Shown here in pieces: positions 8,584 to 18,138 of a DNA stretch of 64,000 nt (its first letter is position 1; each line of letters starts with the position of its first letter). The stretch covers positions 62,001 to 126,000 of the forward strand of contig NZ_JOCQ01000011.1 of assembly GCF_000720725.1 (NCBI RefSeq), given 5' to 3'. Below the pieces are notes generated by a model. That model was not told the origin of the DNA and did not search any database. It was given only the letters and a program-made list of their open reading frames with translations. Origin of the DNA: Streptomyces rimosus subsp. rimosus. Its GTDB lineage: Bacteria > Actinomycetota > Actinomycetes > Streptomycetales > Streptomycetaceae. A program made the position numbers and the translations under genes.

Positions 8584-9486
8584 GTGGACGATCTGGAGAC
8601 CCGTGAACTGCGGTACTTCCTCGCCGTCGCCGAGGAGTTGCACTTCGGACGCGCCGCCGGCCGGCTCGGGATCGCACAGCCGCCGCTCTCGCGCGCGATC
8701 CGCCGGCTGGAGCAGCGGCTCGGTGTCCAGCTCCTCGACCGGGACCGCCGTGGGGTGGCGCTCACCGATGCCGGCAGAGTGCTGCTTCGGGAAGCCGGCG
8801 CGGCCCTCGACGCGATCGCGGCCGCCGCACGCCGGACGCGGCATGCGGGGAACCCGAAGCGGCCGCTGGTGCTCGTGACGAAGGCCGGGGCATCCCACGA
8901 GCTGCTGCGGCGGCTCCTCGACGCGCTTGCGAGCGAACCCGGTGCGCCACCGGTCGAGGTCCTCCTGTGCGAGGTCGGCGAGCAGGCGGGGCTGCTCCGC
9001 GACGGGCATGCCGACGTGGCACTCATGCACCGCCCGTTCGACGACCTCGCCGGATTCGACACCGAAGACCTCTGCGTCGAAGGCCAGGTCGCGATCCTCC
9101 CCGCGGGGCATCCGCTCGCAACACGCGAGCGGCTCACGCTGGCGGATGTCCGTGACGTGCCGGACCTGCCGATCGCTCGATGGCCCCGGCTCGACGGGTC
9201 CTACCCGGACGGCCCCGGGCCGGAGGTGCGCACCCAGTCGCAGCTCGCCCAGCTCGTGGCACTCGGCAGAACGCTGCTCGTCATCCCCGCCTCCAGCCGT
9301 GCCTGGCAGTGGCCCGAACATGTCGCGGTGCCCGTCGTCGACGCCCCGGAAGTCACCACAGTGATCGCCTGGCCGCCGGGCAGTCGCTCCCTGGCGGTCG
9401 CATCGCTCGTCCGCTCGGCAGCCGAACTCCGCGACACGGGGCAGCCTCCGCCCGTCGGCCCGGTACCGCCCGACCGCGCGCAGTGA
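8584..9486 (+). CDS. LysR family transcriptional regulator
   Basis: This is a 300-residue LysR-type regulator. Residues 5-65 form the winged helix-turn-helix (LRYFLAVAEELHFGRAA, then LGIAQPPLSRAIRRLE). The remainder is a periplasmic-binding-like effector domain starting around residue 95. The GTG start is followed by DDLETRELRYF, the normal position for the family. It is divergent from the SDR gene, and the operator-like palindrome at 8548-8566 sits between them. A regulator of the adjacent SDR is therefore the best inference; the effector is unknown. Confidence 0.88.
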   Translation: MDDLETRELRYFLAVAEELHFGRAAGRLGIAQPPLSRAIRRLEQRLGVQLLDRDRRGVALTDAGRVLLREAGAALDAIAAAARRTRHAGNPKRPLVLVTKAGASHELLRRLLDALASEPGAPPVEVLLCEVGEQAGLLRDGHADVALMHRPFDDLAGFDTEDLCVEGQVAILPAGHPLATRERLTLADVRDVPDLPIARWPRLDGSYPDGPGPEVRTQSQLAQLVALGRTLLVIPASSRAWQWPEHVAVPVVDAPEVTTVIAWPPGSRSLAVASLVRSAAELRDTGQPPPVGPVPPDRAQ

Positions 9487-9694
9487 CAGTGATGGCGACA
9501 GCGCGCCACCATCTGATTCCGCCGCGCCCGGAGCCGTGTAACTGCCTCGTGCAACGATCGAGAGGCGGCTGATACGGGCCCTCGGGACGGCCGCAATACG
9601 GGGCTGGCTCACTCGTCGGCAGAGGCGCATTCCAGCGCCTTCCGGACCGAGTCCGGCGCAATCCGGACGCCCCTCACGTCCCGAAGGAGCAGAC

Positions 9695-10108
9695 ATGACC
9701 ACGCAGGCCATGCCGCACGCTCGGCGGCCCGAGCGCACCGCGCTGCGTACCGCCCTCGCCGTCGCGGTGACCGGTACCGCCATCGCCCTCCCGACGAGCA
9801 CGGCGTTCGCCGCGCCCGGAGGCGGCCACGTCAAGGAGGTCAAGGCTCAGAGCGGCGAAACGCTGAAGCTGGACGGCAAGTCCGGCAGCGTCAGCGTCCA
9901 GGATCCCGAGCACGGCTTCACCGGTGTGCTGAACCACGACAAGCCCGGCCCGGTGCAGAGCCGGATGGATCCGAACGGCACGTACACGCTGGTCTTCCCG
10001 AAGCCCGCGGCGCAGGCGGACGCCGCGACCAAGGTCGTCTACAAGCACGACGGGAAGACCACGCAGACCTTCGACCTTCCCAAGGGCTCCGCGGCCGACG
10101 GCCGCTGA
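9695..10108 (+). CDS. Small secreted protein of unknown function
   Basis: The 137-residue product has a signal peptide: an arginine-rich start, a hydrophobic core rich in Ala/Val, and a probable cleavage after STAFA near residue 40. The mature part is about 97 residues, hydrophilic, without cysteines, with a beta-rich pattern (GETLKLDGKSGSVSVQDPEH). I recognise no family. CGAAGGAG lies six bases before ATG 9695. A strong hairpin follows the stop by 15 bp, so it is probably monocistronic. That hairpin is nearly identical to one at 26981-27022. Confidence 0.7.
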   Translation: MTTQAMPHARRPERTALRTALAVAVTGTAIALPTSTAFAAPGGGHVKEVKAQSGETLKLDGKSGSVSVQDPEHGFTGVLNHDKPGPVQSRMDPNGTYTLVFPKPAAQADAATKVVYKHDGKTTQTFDLPKGSAADGR

Positions 10109-10123
10109 CCGCTCCGCCCGACC

Positions 10124-10165
10124 GGCGGCCCCCGGCGCCATCCCATCCCTCGGCCGGGGGCCGCC
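10124..10165 (+). terminator. 42-nt hairpin terminator, copy 1 of a repeat
   Basis: Arms 10124-10136 and 10153-10165 are perfectly complementary 13-mers (GGCGGCCCCCGGC) around a 16-nt loop. It directly follows the small secreted protein gene. The whole element recurs in reverse orientation at 26981-27022 with identical arms and a nearly identical loop. Confidence 0.7.
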
Positions 10166-10654
10166 TCCGGCCGAGGGCGGGCCTCCAGGCATCCGTGCTG
10201 ATCGCGATGCCCGCGGACCGGTGGGTACAGGGGAGCCGGTCTCGCGCGTGCAGGATTTCCGAGCGGCCGCGGTGCGGTTTCCCGGCATCGTGCCTGTGCC
10301 CGCAGAACTTGCGCCCGCAGAACCGGCGGAATCCTCGATCCGAGTAACACGCCGATGGTCTTTCGGCTGCCTACGGCAGGTGATTTCACCTGCCCGCCCA
10401 GGAAAGACCGTATCCGTACCGAAGTTTTCCAAGAGCCGTTCTTATTCTTTGCCCGGATCCGGTTGTATCTCGTGGTCGGCCCCCGCCCATCTCGTGGTCC
10501 GGGACGCTTTTACCGTGGTCGGTCGCTGATTGGCGGACGACATTTTACGGAACGTTGGTGCGGGGCTGTAAACGCCGGACCCGCAAGTGCCTTCTATACG
10601 GTCGGATGCCCGCAGCGGCATTCGACCGTCTGCACGCTGAAACAAAGGCTCTCG
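10166..10654. other. Long AT-richer leader/promoter region of the Pls-type synthetase gene
   Basis: About 490 bp precede the synthetase gene. The right half is less GC-rich than its surroundings and holds the TCTCGTGGTC boxes listed separately. No gene is supported here, although the downstream frame is open back to 10355. Confidence 0.5.
10468..10499 (+). promoter_or_regulatory. Paired TCTCGTGGTC boxes upstream of the Pls-type synthetase
   Basis: Two identical 10-mers start at 10468 and 10490, 22 bp apart, and a weaker copy (TACCGTGGTC) starts at 10511. The same pair with the same 22-bp spacing occurs at 27663-27694 before the encapsulin/terpene operon, and similarity continues upstream (AAGAGCCGTTCTTATT here, AAGACCGGTTCTCATT there). 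Two-turn spacing suggests a site for a dimeric or cooperative activator. Confidence 0.6.
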
Positions 10655-13600
10655 ATGTTCTTGCCCCCCTTCCCTTTCTCCCGCGCTCCCCTGGAGACAA
10701 AACCACCGGCAGCCGATGACGATGACACGACCGGCCGTACGGGGACCGCGGCCGGCAACAGCACAGCCGGTGCGGCGGTCTTCCGGGGCGCCCCGGCGCA
10801 CCCGCCACGGACCCTGCTCGATGTGCTGAACGCCTCAGTGGCCGCCCACCCCGGGGCGCCCGCCCTCGACACCGGGGACGAGGTGCTCGACTACCGTTCC
10901 CTGGCAGCAGAGGTCGGCCGGCGCGCCCATGTCCTCACGGCGCGCGGCATCGGGCCCGGTGACCGGGTCGGCGTGCGGGTCGCCTCCGGCACGGCGGAGC
11001 TGTATCTGTCCATCCTGGCGGTGCTGCGCAGCGGTGCGGCCTACGTGCCGGTCGACGCCGACGACCCGGAGGAGAGGGCGGCCTCGGTCTTCCGCGAAGC
11101 GGGGGTGTGCGCGGTGCTCGACGGCGCGGCCGAGCCGCGACGCTCGGGCCCGGAGGGCGACTACCCGCCGCCCGGAGTCCACGACCGCCCCGCATCGCCA
11201 GGTCCGGACGACGACGCGTGGATCATCTTCACCTCCGGGTCGACCGGCGCGCCCAAAGGAGTCGCCGTCACCCACCGGGCCGCCGCGGCGTTCGTGGACG
11301 CCGAGGCGGGGCTGTTTCTGCGGGACGGCGACCGGCCGTTGGGGCCGGGCGACCGGGTGCTGGCCGGACTGTCCGTGGCCTTCGACGCCTCCTGTGAGGA
11401 GATGTGGCTGGCCTGGCGGAACGGCGCGTGCCTGGTGCCCGCGCCGCGCTCGCTGGTGAAGGCGGGACATGAGCTGGGGCCGTGGCTGGTCGAGCGTGGG
11501 ATCACGGTGGTCTCCACGGTGCCGACGCTGGCCGCGCTGTGGCCGGACGAGGCCCTCGCCGCCGTACGGCTGCTGATCGTGGGCGGGGAAGCCTGCCCCG
11601 CCGGGCTCGTGGAGCGGTTCGCCACCCCGGGCCGGGAAATGTGGAACACCTACGGGCCGACCGAGACCACCGTCGTGGCCTGTGCCGAGCGCATGCTTCC
11701 CGGAGCGCCGGTACGGATCGGGCTTCCGCTGGACGGCTGGGACCTGGCGGTCGTCGACGCCGACGGGGCGCCGGTGCCGTACGGCGCCCCGGGCGAGCTG
11801 GTCATCGCCGGCGCGGGCCTGGCCCGCTATCTCGACAGGGCCAAGGACGCCGAGCGCTTCGGCCCCTGTCCGGCTCTCGACGCGCGGCGCGCGTACCGTA
11901 CGGGAGACGTGGTGCGCGCCGACCCCGAAGGGCTGGTCTACATCGGACGCGCCGACGATCAGGTCAAGGTGGGCGGCCGGCGGATCGAACTGGGGGAGAT
12001 CGACGCGGCGTTGGCCGACCTGGACGGCGTCCGCGGGGCCGCCGCGGCGGTGCGTACCACTCCGGCCGGCGGGCGGATCCTGGTCGGTTACGTGGTGACG
12101 GAGGACCGGCCCGGCACGGGAGCAGGGGCCGTCTTTCGTCCCGAGTCGGCGCGCAAGGTCCTGGCGGACCGGCTGCCCGCCGCGCTGGTGCCGGTACTGG
12201 CCGAGGTCGCCGAGCTGCCCACCCGTACGTCCGGAAAGGTCGACCGGGACGCGCTGCCCTGGCCACTGCCCGCGGTGACGACGGGCCCAGGTGCCACGGA
12301 TGCCCATCGGTCCGGCGGTCCGGACGCGCAGGAGGCAGAGGAGGCAGAGGGCGCCGGGAGCAGCGGCTCACGCGGAGATCTCCGCGGCACGGCCGCGCGG
12401 CTCGCCGACGCATGGCAGGAACTGCTGGGCGTACGGCCCGGCGCGGACAGCGACTTCTTCGCCCTGGGCGGCAGCAGCCTGAGCGCCGCCCAACTCGCCT
12501 CCAGGCTTCGTATCGACCACCCTGGTGTGTCGGTGGCCGACCTCTACCGGCGACCGGTTCTGCGGGAAATGGCGGCCCATCTTGAGACGCTGACTCCGCC
12601 TCAGGCGCCCGCCGTCACCTCGAATGACAACAGCATCCGTGAAGGCAGCGGGGAGGCTGTCGGCAACAAAGGAACTCACGGCAGTGGAGGCGGAGCGGCA
12701 GGCCGTGGCGCAGCGCCCGCCGAACGTCGCAGAGGCCGCCGACGTACAGGCCCGGGGTGCGCGGGTCTGGGACGTACAAGCCCGGGACATGAGGACCCGG
12801 TGCCCGCGGACACCGGCGCCACCCGCCCCGGCCAGGCCCGCCGCGAGCCGTCCGGCACCGGCCCCGTCCGGCCCGTTCCGCGCCGCGCCGGCGCCTTCCA
12901 GATCGTCGTCCAGACCCTGCTGTACGGGCTGACCGGGCTGCGTGTCGCGGTCGGGCTGGCCGCCGCCGACAACGTACTCGGGCTGCTGGCTCCGCAGACC
13001 TGGGCGCCGCACACCTCCTGGTGGGTGGTCTTCGCCGGCTGGCTGGTGCTGTTGAGTGCCCCGTCCCGGTTCGTCGTCGGCGCGCTCGCCGCCCGTACGC
13101 TCACCCGCTCCATCACCCCGGGCACGTATCCCCGGGGCGGACGGGTCCACCTGCGGCTGTGGGCCGCCGAACGGACGGTGGCGGCGTTCGGCGTGCCCGC
13201 GCTGCTGGGCACGCCGTGGGCACGGCTGTACGCACGGGCCCTGGGCTGCCGGGTCGGCGCCGACGTGGCGCTGCACGCCATGCCGCCGGTGACGGGGCTG
13301 GCCGAGTTGGGCGAGCGCGCCAGCGTGGAGCCGGAGGCCGATGTGTCCGGCTGGTGGCTGGACCAGGATGTGCTGCGCGTCGGAGCCGTGTGCGTGGGGG
13401 CGGGGGCCCGGGTGGGGCACCGCTCGACGCTGATGCCCGGCGCCGTGCTGGGCCCCGGTGCCGAACTGGAGCCCGGCGGCTGCCTGGACGGGACCGTACC
13501 CGCCGGACAAGCCTGGACCGGCTCGCCCGCCCGGCCCGCCGAGGACCACGCGCGTACGGCGGGCAGCGACTGGCCCGCCTCCCGCCCGGCCCGCTCCCGG

Positions 13601-15073
13601 CGCTGGACCGCCGCTTACGCCCTGACCCTGGCCGGACTGCCGGTGCTGCCGCTGCTGGCCGCACTGCCCGCGCTCACCGGCGTCTACGCGCTGGTGCATG
13701 ACTGCGCGACGCTCTCCGACGCGGCACTGCGGCTGTTCGCCGCGGCCCCCGCGATCGCCCTCGTCACCACGGTGTGCTGGATCCTGCTGGTCGCTGCCGT
13801 GGTCCGGGTGCTGGGACGCGGCATCCGGCCCGGTACGTATCCGGTGCGCGGCCCGGTGGCCTGGCGCGCCTGGCTGGTCACCCGGCTGCTGAACGGCACC
13901 CGGAGCAGCCTCTTCCCCCTGTACGCGAGCCTGGCCACCCCCCTGTGGCTGCGGCTGCTCGGCGCCCGGGTCGGCCGGCGTGCCGAGATCTCCACCGTGC
14001 TGCCGCTGCCGTCCCTGCTCACCGTCGAGGACGGCGCCTTCCTCGCCGACGACACGCTGGTGGCACCGTACGAACTGCGCGGCGGCTGGCTGCGCCTGGG
14101 CACCGCACGTGTCGGACGGCGGGCGTTCGTCGGCAACTCCGGGATCGTCGGCCCCGGCCGGGAGGTCCCGGACCAGGCGCTGATCGGCGTGCTGTCGGAC
14201 GCGCCCGCGCACAGCAAACCCGGCTCGTCCTGGCTGGGGCGGCCCGCGCTCCCGCTGCCGCGGATCCCCTCGTCCGCCGACCCGGGCCGTACCTTCGAGC
14301 CGCCGCGCCGGCTGGTGCTGGCGCGGGCGGCCGTCGAGCTGTGCCGGGTGCTGCCGCTGATGTGCTCGGTGGCGCTGGCCGAAGTGGTGCTGATCGGCGA
14401 ACAGTACGCCCTGAGCGCCGGCGGGTTCGGGCCGGCGGCACTGGCGGGCGGGGCGCTGCTGCTGCCCTGCGCCCTCCTGGCCGCGTTGCTGGCAACCGCC
14501 TCCAAATGGCTGCTGGTCGGGCGTTTCCGCACGGGCGAGCATCCGCTGTGGTCGTCGTTCGTATGGCGCAACGAGCTGTACGACACCTTCGTGGAATCGC
14601 TGGCCGTACCGTGGATGGCCGGCGCCTTCACCGGCACGCCCGTGCTGAACTGGTGGCTGCGCAGCCTGGGGGCCCGTATCGGGCGCGGCGTGTGGTGCGA
14701 GACGTACTGGCTGCCGGAAACCGACCTGGTCACGCTCGGGGACGGGGTCAGCGTCAACCGCGGCTGTGTGCTCCAGACGCATCTGTTCCACGACCGGATC
14801 ATGCGGCTGGACGCCGTACACCTCGCGGCGGGCGCCTCCCTGGGGCCGCACGGGATAGCGCTGCCGGGCGCCACGGTCGGCGAACGGGCCGCCGTCGGGC
14901 CGGCGTCCCTGGTGATGCGCGGCGAGACCGTACCGGCCGGCACCCGGTGGGCGGGCAACCCGATCGCCGGTGAACGCCACGGTGCGGTGCCGCCGCCGGG
15001 TGGGGAAATACCGGAGGCATTGCCAACCGGCAGCGGGAGCGCGGAAATGGCCCCGGCACGCCAGGCCTGCTGA
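10655..15073 (+). CDS. Pls-type membrane nonribosomal peptide synthetase (poly-amino-acid synthetase family)
   Basis: This 1,472-residue protein has the epsilon-poly-L-lysine synthetase layout. An adenylation domain (residues about 50-540) has the A3 loop IIFTSGSTGAPKGVAVTH and YGPTETT. A carrier domain follows with the phosphopantetheine site FFALGGSSL near 605. From about 748 on there are paired membrane helices alternating with three tandem hexapeptide-like domains (the NRPS terminal domain of Pls). There is no condensation or thioesterase domain. The binding-pocket stretch FDASCEEMW has an acidic residue where PheA has Trp239, compatible with a basic amino acid, but the substrate is not established. 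A poorly conserved linker (about 650-747) has unusual composition. AAAGG precedes ATG 10655 by eight bases; the frame is open earlier without support. A strong terminator follows. Confidence 0.85.
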   Translation: MFLPPFPFSRAPLETKPPAADDDDTTGRTGTAAGNSTAGAAVFRGAPAHPPRTLLDVLNASVAAHPGAPALDTGDEVLDYRSLAAEVGRRAHVLTARGIGPGDRVGVRVASGTAELYLSILAVLRSGAAYVPVDADDPEERAASVFREAGVCAVLDGAAEPRRSGPEGDYPPPGVHDRPASPGPDDDAWIIFTSGSTGAPKGVAVTHRAAAAFVDAEAGLFLRDGDRPLGPGDRVLAGLSVAFDASCEEMWLAWRNGACLVPAPRSLVKAGHELGPWLVERGITVVSTVPTLAALWPDEALAAVRLLIVGGEACPAGLVERFATPGREMWNTYGPTETTVVACAERMLPGAPVRIGLPLDGWDLAVVDADGAPVPYGAPGELVIAGAGLARYLDRAKDAERFGPCPALDARRAYRTGDVVRADPEGLVYIGRADDQVKVGGRRIELGEIDAALADLDGVRGAAAAVRTTPAGGRILVGYVVTEDRPGTGAGAVFRPESARKVLADRLPAALVPVLAEVAELPTRTSGKVDRDALPWPLPAVTTGPGATDAHRSGGPDAQEAEEAEGAGSSGSRGDLRGTAARLADAWQELLGVRPGADSDFFALGGSSLSAAQLASRLRIDHPGVSVADLYRRPVLREMAAHLETLTPPQAPAVTSNDNSIREGSGEAVGNKGTHGSGGGAAGRGAAPAERRRGRRRTGPGCAGLGRTSPGHEDPVPADTGATRPGQARREPSGTGPVRPVPRRAGAFQIVVQTLLYGLTGLRVAVGLAAADNVLGLLAPQTWAPHTSWWVVFAGWLVLLSAPSRFVVGALAARTLTRSITPGTYPRGGRVHLRLWAAERTVAAFGVPALLGTPWARLYARALGCRVGADVALHAMPPVTGLAELGERASVEPEADVSGWWLDQDVLRVGAVCVGAGARVGHRSTLMPGAVLGPGAELEPGGCLDGTVPAGQAWTGSPARPAEDHARTAGSDWPASRPARSRRWTAAYALTLAGLPVLPLLAALPALTGVYALVHDCATLSDAALRLFAAAPAIALVTTVCWILLVAAVVRVLGRGIRPGTYPVRGPVAWRAWLVTRLLNGTRSSLFPLYASLATPLWLRLLGARVGRRAEISTVLPLPSLLTVEDGAFLADDTLVAPYELRGGWLRLGTARVGRRAFVGNSGIVGPGREVPDQALIGVLSDAPAHSKPGSSWLGRPALPLPRIPSSADPGRTFEPPRRLVLARAAVELCRVLPLMCSVALAEVVLIGEQYALSAGGFGPAALAGGALLLPCALLAALLATASKWLLVGRFRTGEHPLWSSFVWRNELYDTFVESLAVPWMAGAFTGTPVLNWWLRSLGARIGRGVWCETYWLPETDLVTLGDGVSVNRGCVLQTHLFHDRIMRLDAVHLAAGASLGPHGIALPGATVGERAAVGPASLVMRGETVPAGTRWAGNPIAGERHGAVPPPGGEIPEALPTGSGSAEMAPARQAC

Positions 15074-15086
15074 GCCGGAACAGCGC

Positions 15087-15121
15087 GGGGCGGCGGACCG
15101 ACGGACGTCGGCCGCCGCCCC
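15087..15121. terminator. Bidirectional hairpin between synthetase and amidohydrolase genes
   Basis: Ten-base outer arms (15087-15096 and 15112-15121) and five-base inner arms form one long stem between two convergent genes. It should end transcription from both sides. Confidence 0.75.
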
Positions 15122-15154
15122 TGCAAGCGCCGTCAGCGGCCTGCCCTGTGCGGA

Positions 15155-16345
15155 TCAGAAGCCCGCGGCTTCCTTGCGGCGCAGCTCCGACCATGCCCGG
15201 GCGCCGAGTTCGGGGCGCAGCAGTACATCGGCGGCGGTGCAGGCCAGCGCCTCGGCGGAGGCCAGCATCGCCTTCCTGCCCTCGGGGCGGCCGGCCGCCT
15301 CGGCGAACCGGGGGGTGTGGTCGGACTCGTCCGGGCCCAGGATGGCGACGAAGGGGTGGATCGCGGGGACCCGGGCGCTGACGTTGCCGATGTCGGAGGA
15401 GCCGAGGTAGACGCCCGGGGTGGGCTCTCCCACCGTCATGCCGGCGCGTGCGAGGTGCCCGGCGAAGCTCTCGGACAGTACGTCGTTGTTGCGGAAGTGC
15501 TCGTAGCGCACGGATGCCTGCGCGACCTCCGCCCTGGTGCCGGTGGCCAGGGCGACGCCCTCGGCGCACCGGGTGAGTTCCGCCGTCAGCTCGTCCAGGA
15601 GGCGCCCGGTGACTCCGCGGAGTCCGAAGCGGCCCTCCGCGTACTCCGGCACGATGTTCGTGGCCCGGCCGCCCTCGGTGACGATGCCCTGGATGTGGGA
15701 GCCCTCGGGCAGCCGGCGCTGCACCGTGGCCAAGGCGGTGAACAGCTGGACGAGCGCGGCGAGGGCGTCCCGGCCCTCGGTGGGGTTGCCGGTCGGGTGG
15801 GCGGCGCGGCCGTGGAAGCCGACGCGGTACTGCACCTGGGCGGTCAGCGGGGCGGACGACCAGCTGTGCACCCCGGGGTGGAACATCAGCGCGGCGTCGA
15901 CGCCGTCGAAGACTCCGGCTTCCACCTCTATCGCCTTGCCGCCACCGCCCTCTTCGGCGGGGGTGCCGACGACGAGCAGGGTGCCGTCGATGTCCGGCAG
16001 GGCGTTCCGGAGGGCCAGCGCCGCGCCGAGTCCGGCGCCCGCTATGAGGTTGTGGCCGCACGCGTGCCCGAGGTCCGGCAGCGCGTCGTACTCCAGCAGG
16101 AGCGCGACACACGGCCCGTCGCCGTTTCCGGTACGGGCCGTGAAGGCCGTCTCCAGGCCGGCCACGTTCCGCTCGACGGTGAATCCCGCGCTTTCGAGTT
16201 CCTTGCCGAGCAGGGCGGCGGACCGGTGCTCCTCGAAGGCCGTCTCGGGGTGCCGGTGCAGTTCCAGGGCGATGTCCCACAGCCGGGGCGCCAGTTCCGC
16301 TGTCGCGCGCCCGATCCGGTCGTGGACGCTCTCGGTGCTGGGCAA
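15155..16345 (-). CDS. M20 family amidohydrolase/peptidase
   Basis: This is a 396-residue zinc-dependent amide hydrolase of the M20D/AbgB-like group, acting on N-acyl or dipeptide-like amides. Metal-binding and catalytic segments are visible: YDALPDLGHACGHNL, then GTPAEEGGGGK with the catalytic Glu, MFHPGVHSW, the dimer-interface text HGRAAHPTGNP, and DESDHTPRF near the end. TTG 16345 is chosen because AGGAGG lies five bases upstream. It starts 51 bp after the POT transporter stop and shares its direction, so the two probably form an operon that imports and cleaves small peptides. It is convergent with the Pls-type synthetase, raising the untested idea that it handles that product's fragments. 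Confidence 0.85.
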   Translation of the reverse strand: MPSTESVHDRIGRATAELAPRLWDIALELHRHPETAFEEHRSAALLGKELESAGFTVERNVAGLETAFTARTGNGDGPCVALLLEYDALPDLGHACGHNLIAGAGLGAALALRNALPDIDGTLLVVGTPAEEGGGGKAIEVEAGVFDGVDAALMFHPGVHSWSSAPLTAQVQYRVGFHGRAAHPTGNPTEGRDALAALVQLFTALATVQRRLPEGSHIQGIVTEGGRATNIVPEYAEGRFGLRGVTGRLLDELTAELTRCAEGVALATGTRAEVAQASVRYEHFRNNDVLSESFAGHLARAGMTVGEPTPGVYLGSSDIGNVSARVPAIHPFVAILGPDESDHTPRFAEAAGRPEGRKAMLASAEALACTAADVLLRPELGARAWSELRRKEAAGF

Positions 16346-16396
16346 GGGTTCCTCCTGGAGATGGCGGTGTCGGGGTGGGGTGTTCAGTGGGCGGGG

Positions 16397-17899
16397 TCAG
16401 GCGAGGGTGCCGGCGCGCCGGCGGATCCACGGGGTCATGGCGGCGATGAGGATGCCGAGGAGGATGGCGGCGGCGCCGGTGGCGCCGAAGTACACGAGGT
16501 CGGAGACCTTGCCGTAGTACCGGACGAGTTGGGCGCCGATGCCCGCGCCCATCGCCGGGGCGCAGAACCACACGGCCAGGGTCTGGCCGTGGAAGGCGCG
16601 CGGCGCGAGACGGGTGGTGACCGCCATGCCGACCGGTGCGAGCAGCAGTTCGGCCACGGTCTGCGTCAGGTACACGAGGACCAGCCAGGGCGCTGCCACG
16701 CGGTCGCCCTGCGTCAGGGCCACGGCCACCGGTATCAGCAGGAAGGACGCTCCGACGAAGAACAGCGAGGCGCCGAACTTCAGTGAGGTGGCGGGCTGCC
16801 GCGGTCCCATCCTGGTCCACAGGGAGGCGAGCAGCGGTGCGAGCAGCAGGCCGGCGCCGGGGTTGACCGCGAAGAACCACGAGGACGGGAAGTGCCATCC
16901 GAACAGGCCGGCGTCCGTGCGTTCGGCCGCGAACAGGGTCAGCACCGAGGAGAACTGGTTGAAGATCGTGTAGAAGGCCGCGGCGGCCACGAACAGCGGG
17001 ACGTAGGCGGCCAGCGCGCTCTTCTCGCCGCGCTCCGTCCGGGGGCTGGCGAACATGACCACGAAGTAGACGACCGGTACCGCGACCGAGACGCCGGTGA
17101 TCAGGTCGATGCCCGCCTCCAGCGTCAGCGTGCCGGTCAGGCCGGCCACGCAGCCGGCCACGGCCAGCGCGAGGACGACGGCACCGGCGCGCCGGGCGGC
17201 CCGCGCGCCCCGGCCGGGCGGGAGCGGCGCGTCGGGCCGGTCGGCGCTGTCCGGCAGGTGACGTCGGCCGAGTACGTACTGGACGAGACCGAGGGTCATG
17301 CCGGCGGCGGCGCAGGAGAAGCCCCAGTGGTATCCCCAGCCCTGCCCGAGCCAGCCTCCGACGATCTGCCCGAGCAGCGCCCCGATGTTGATGCCCATGT
17401 AGTAGAGCGAGAAGCCGGCGTCCCGGCGGACGTCGTCGCGGCGGTACAGCTTGCCGACCACGTTCGCGGCGTTGGGCTTCAGGAAGCCGGTGCCCAGGAT
17501 GATCAACGCGAGTCCGGCCCAGGTCGACCAGGCGGTGGGCACGGCCATGGCGTAGTGGCCGCAGGCGATCGCCACACCACCGACGAGTACCGACCTGCGG
17601 CCTCCGATCAGGCGGTCCGCGAACCATCCGCCGACGACCGACAGCAGGTAGACGAGGGTGCCGTACGCGGAGACGAGGGAGGCGGCGGTGCCCCGCTCCA
17701 TGCCCAGCCCGCCGCCGGCGGCCGTGTCGGACAGATAGAGCACCAGCAACGCCTGCAACGCGTACCAGCTGAAGCGCTCCCACATCTCGACGCTGAAGAG
17801 CGTCACCAGGCCCCGGGGATGGCCGAAGAACCACCGGTCGGCCCCGGTCTGCGGACCGTCCGGCGGAGAACCCGGCTGCTTGCCGCTCGTCAGCACCAT
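16397..17899 (-). CDS. Proton-dependent oligopeptide transporter (POT/PTR2 family)
   Basis: This is a 500-residue inner-membrane di/tripeptide:proton symporter with about 12-14 helices. The first helix carries the family's ExxER motif in EMWERFSWYALQALL. The PTR2 signature follows around GWFADRLIGGRR and FSLYYMGINIGALLGQIVGG. ATG 17899 has GAAGGAC upstream; the frame is open to 18199 but the extension is arginine-rich and unlike the family. The M20 gene follows in the same direction. A 9-bp inverted repeat lies upstream at 18021-18041 and a LysR gene beyond it, either of which could govern expression. Confidence 0.88.
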   Translation of the reverse strand: MVLTSGKQPGSPPDGPQTGADRWFFGHPRGLVTLFSVEMWERFSWYALQALLVLYLSDTAAGGGLGMERGTAASLVSAYGTLVYLLSVVGGWFADRLIGGRRSVLVGGVAIACGHYAMAVPTAWSTWAGLALIILGTGFLKPNAANVVGKLYRRDDVRRDAGFSLYYMGINIGALLGQIVGGWLGQGWGYHWGFSCAAAGMTLGLVQYVLGRRHLPDSADRPDAPLPPGRGARAARRAGAVVLALAVAGCVAGLTGTLTLEAGIDLITGVSVAVPVVYFVVMFASPRTERGEKSALAAYVPLFVAAAAFYTIFNQFSSVLTLFAAERTDAGLFGWHFPSSWFFAVNPGAGLLLAPLLASLWTRMGPRQPATSLKFGASLFFVGASFLLIPVAVALTQGDRVAAPWLVLVYLTQTVAELLLAPVGMAVTTRLAPRAFHGQTLAVWFCAPAMGAGIGAQLVRYYGKVSDLVYFGATGAAAILLGILIAAMTPWIRRRAGTLA

Positions 17900-18020
17900 G
17901 GGGCCGTCCTTCGCTGTCGGGCCGATGCTCGATCGGCGCGAGGTTCTTTCCCGGGGCCGGACGGCCGGGAAGCGCCTGCGGCGGGACGCGCCGTCGCGCC
18001 CGGGCCGCCGTATCAGTCTT

Positions 18021-18041
18021 GACAGCCCTCCCAGGGCTGTC
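18021..18041. promoter_or_regulatory. 9-bp inverted repeat upstream of the POT gene
   Basis: GACAGCCCT and AGGGCTGTC form a perfect inverted repeat with a 3-nt loop. It is 98 bp downstream of the leftward LysR gene and 122 bp upstream of the POT start, so it is either the LysR terminator or an operator. Confidence 0.5.
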
Positions 18042-18138
18042 CACGACCTGTTTCCTCTACGTGCCATGCCTGGCGGGCATGGACCGGGACCGCAGGGCGC
18101 CGGGGGTGCGGAGCGGGAGCGGTGGGGGCGCGTGCCGG

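Noticed and set aside
10355..10654. N-terminal extension of the Pls-type synthetase
   Set aside because: The added 100 residues are not homologous to the family and overlap the conserved TCTCGTGGTC boxes; a ribosome binding site supports 10655.
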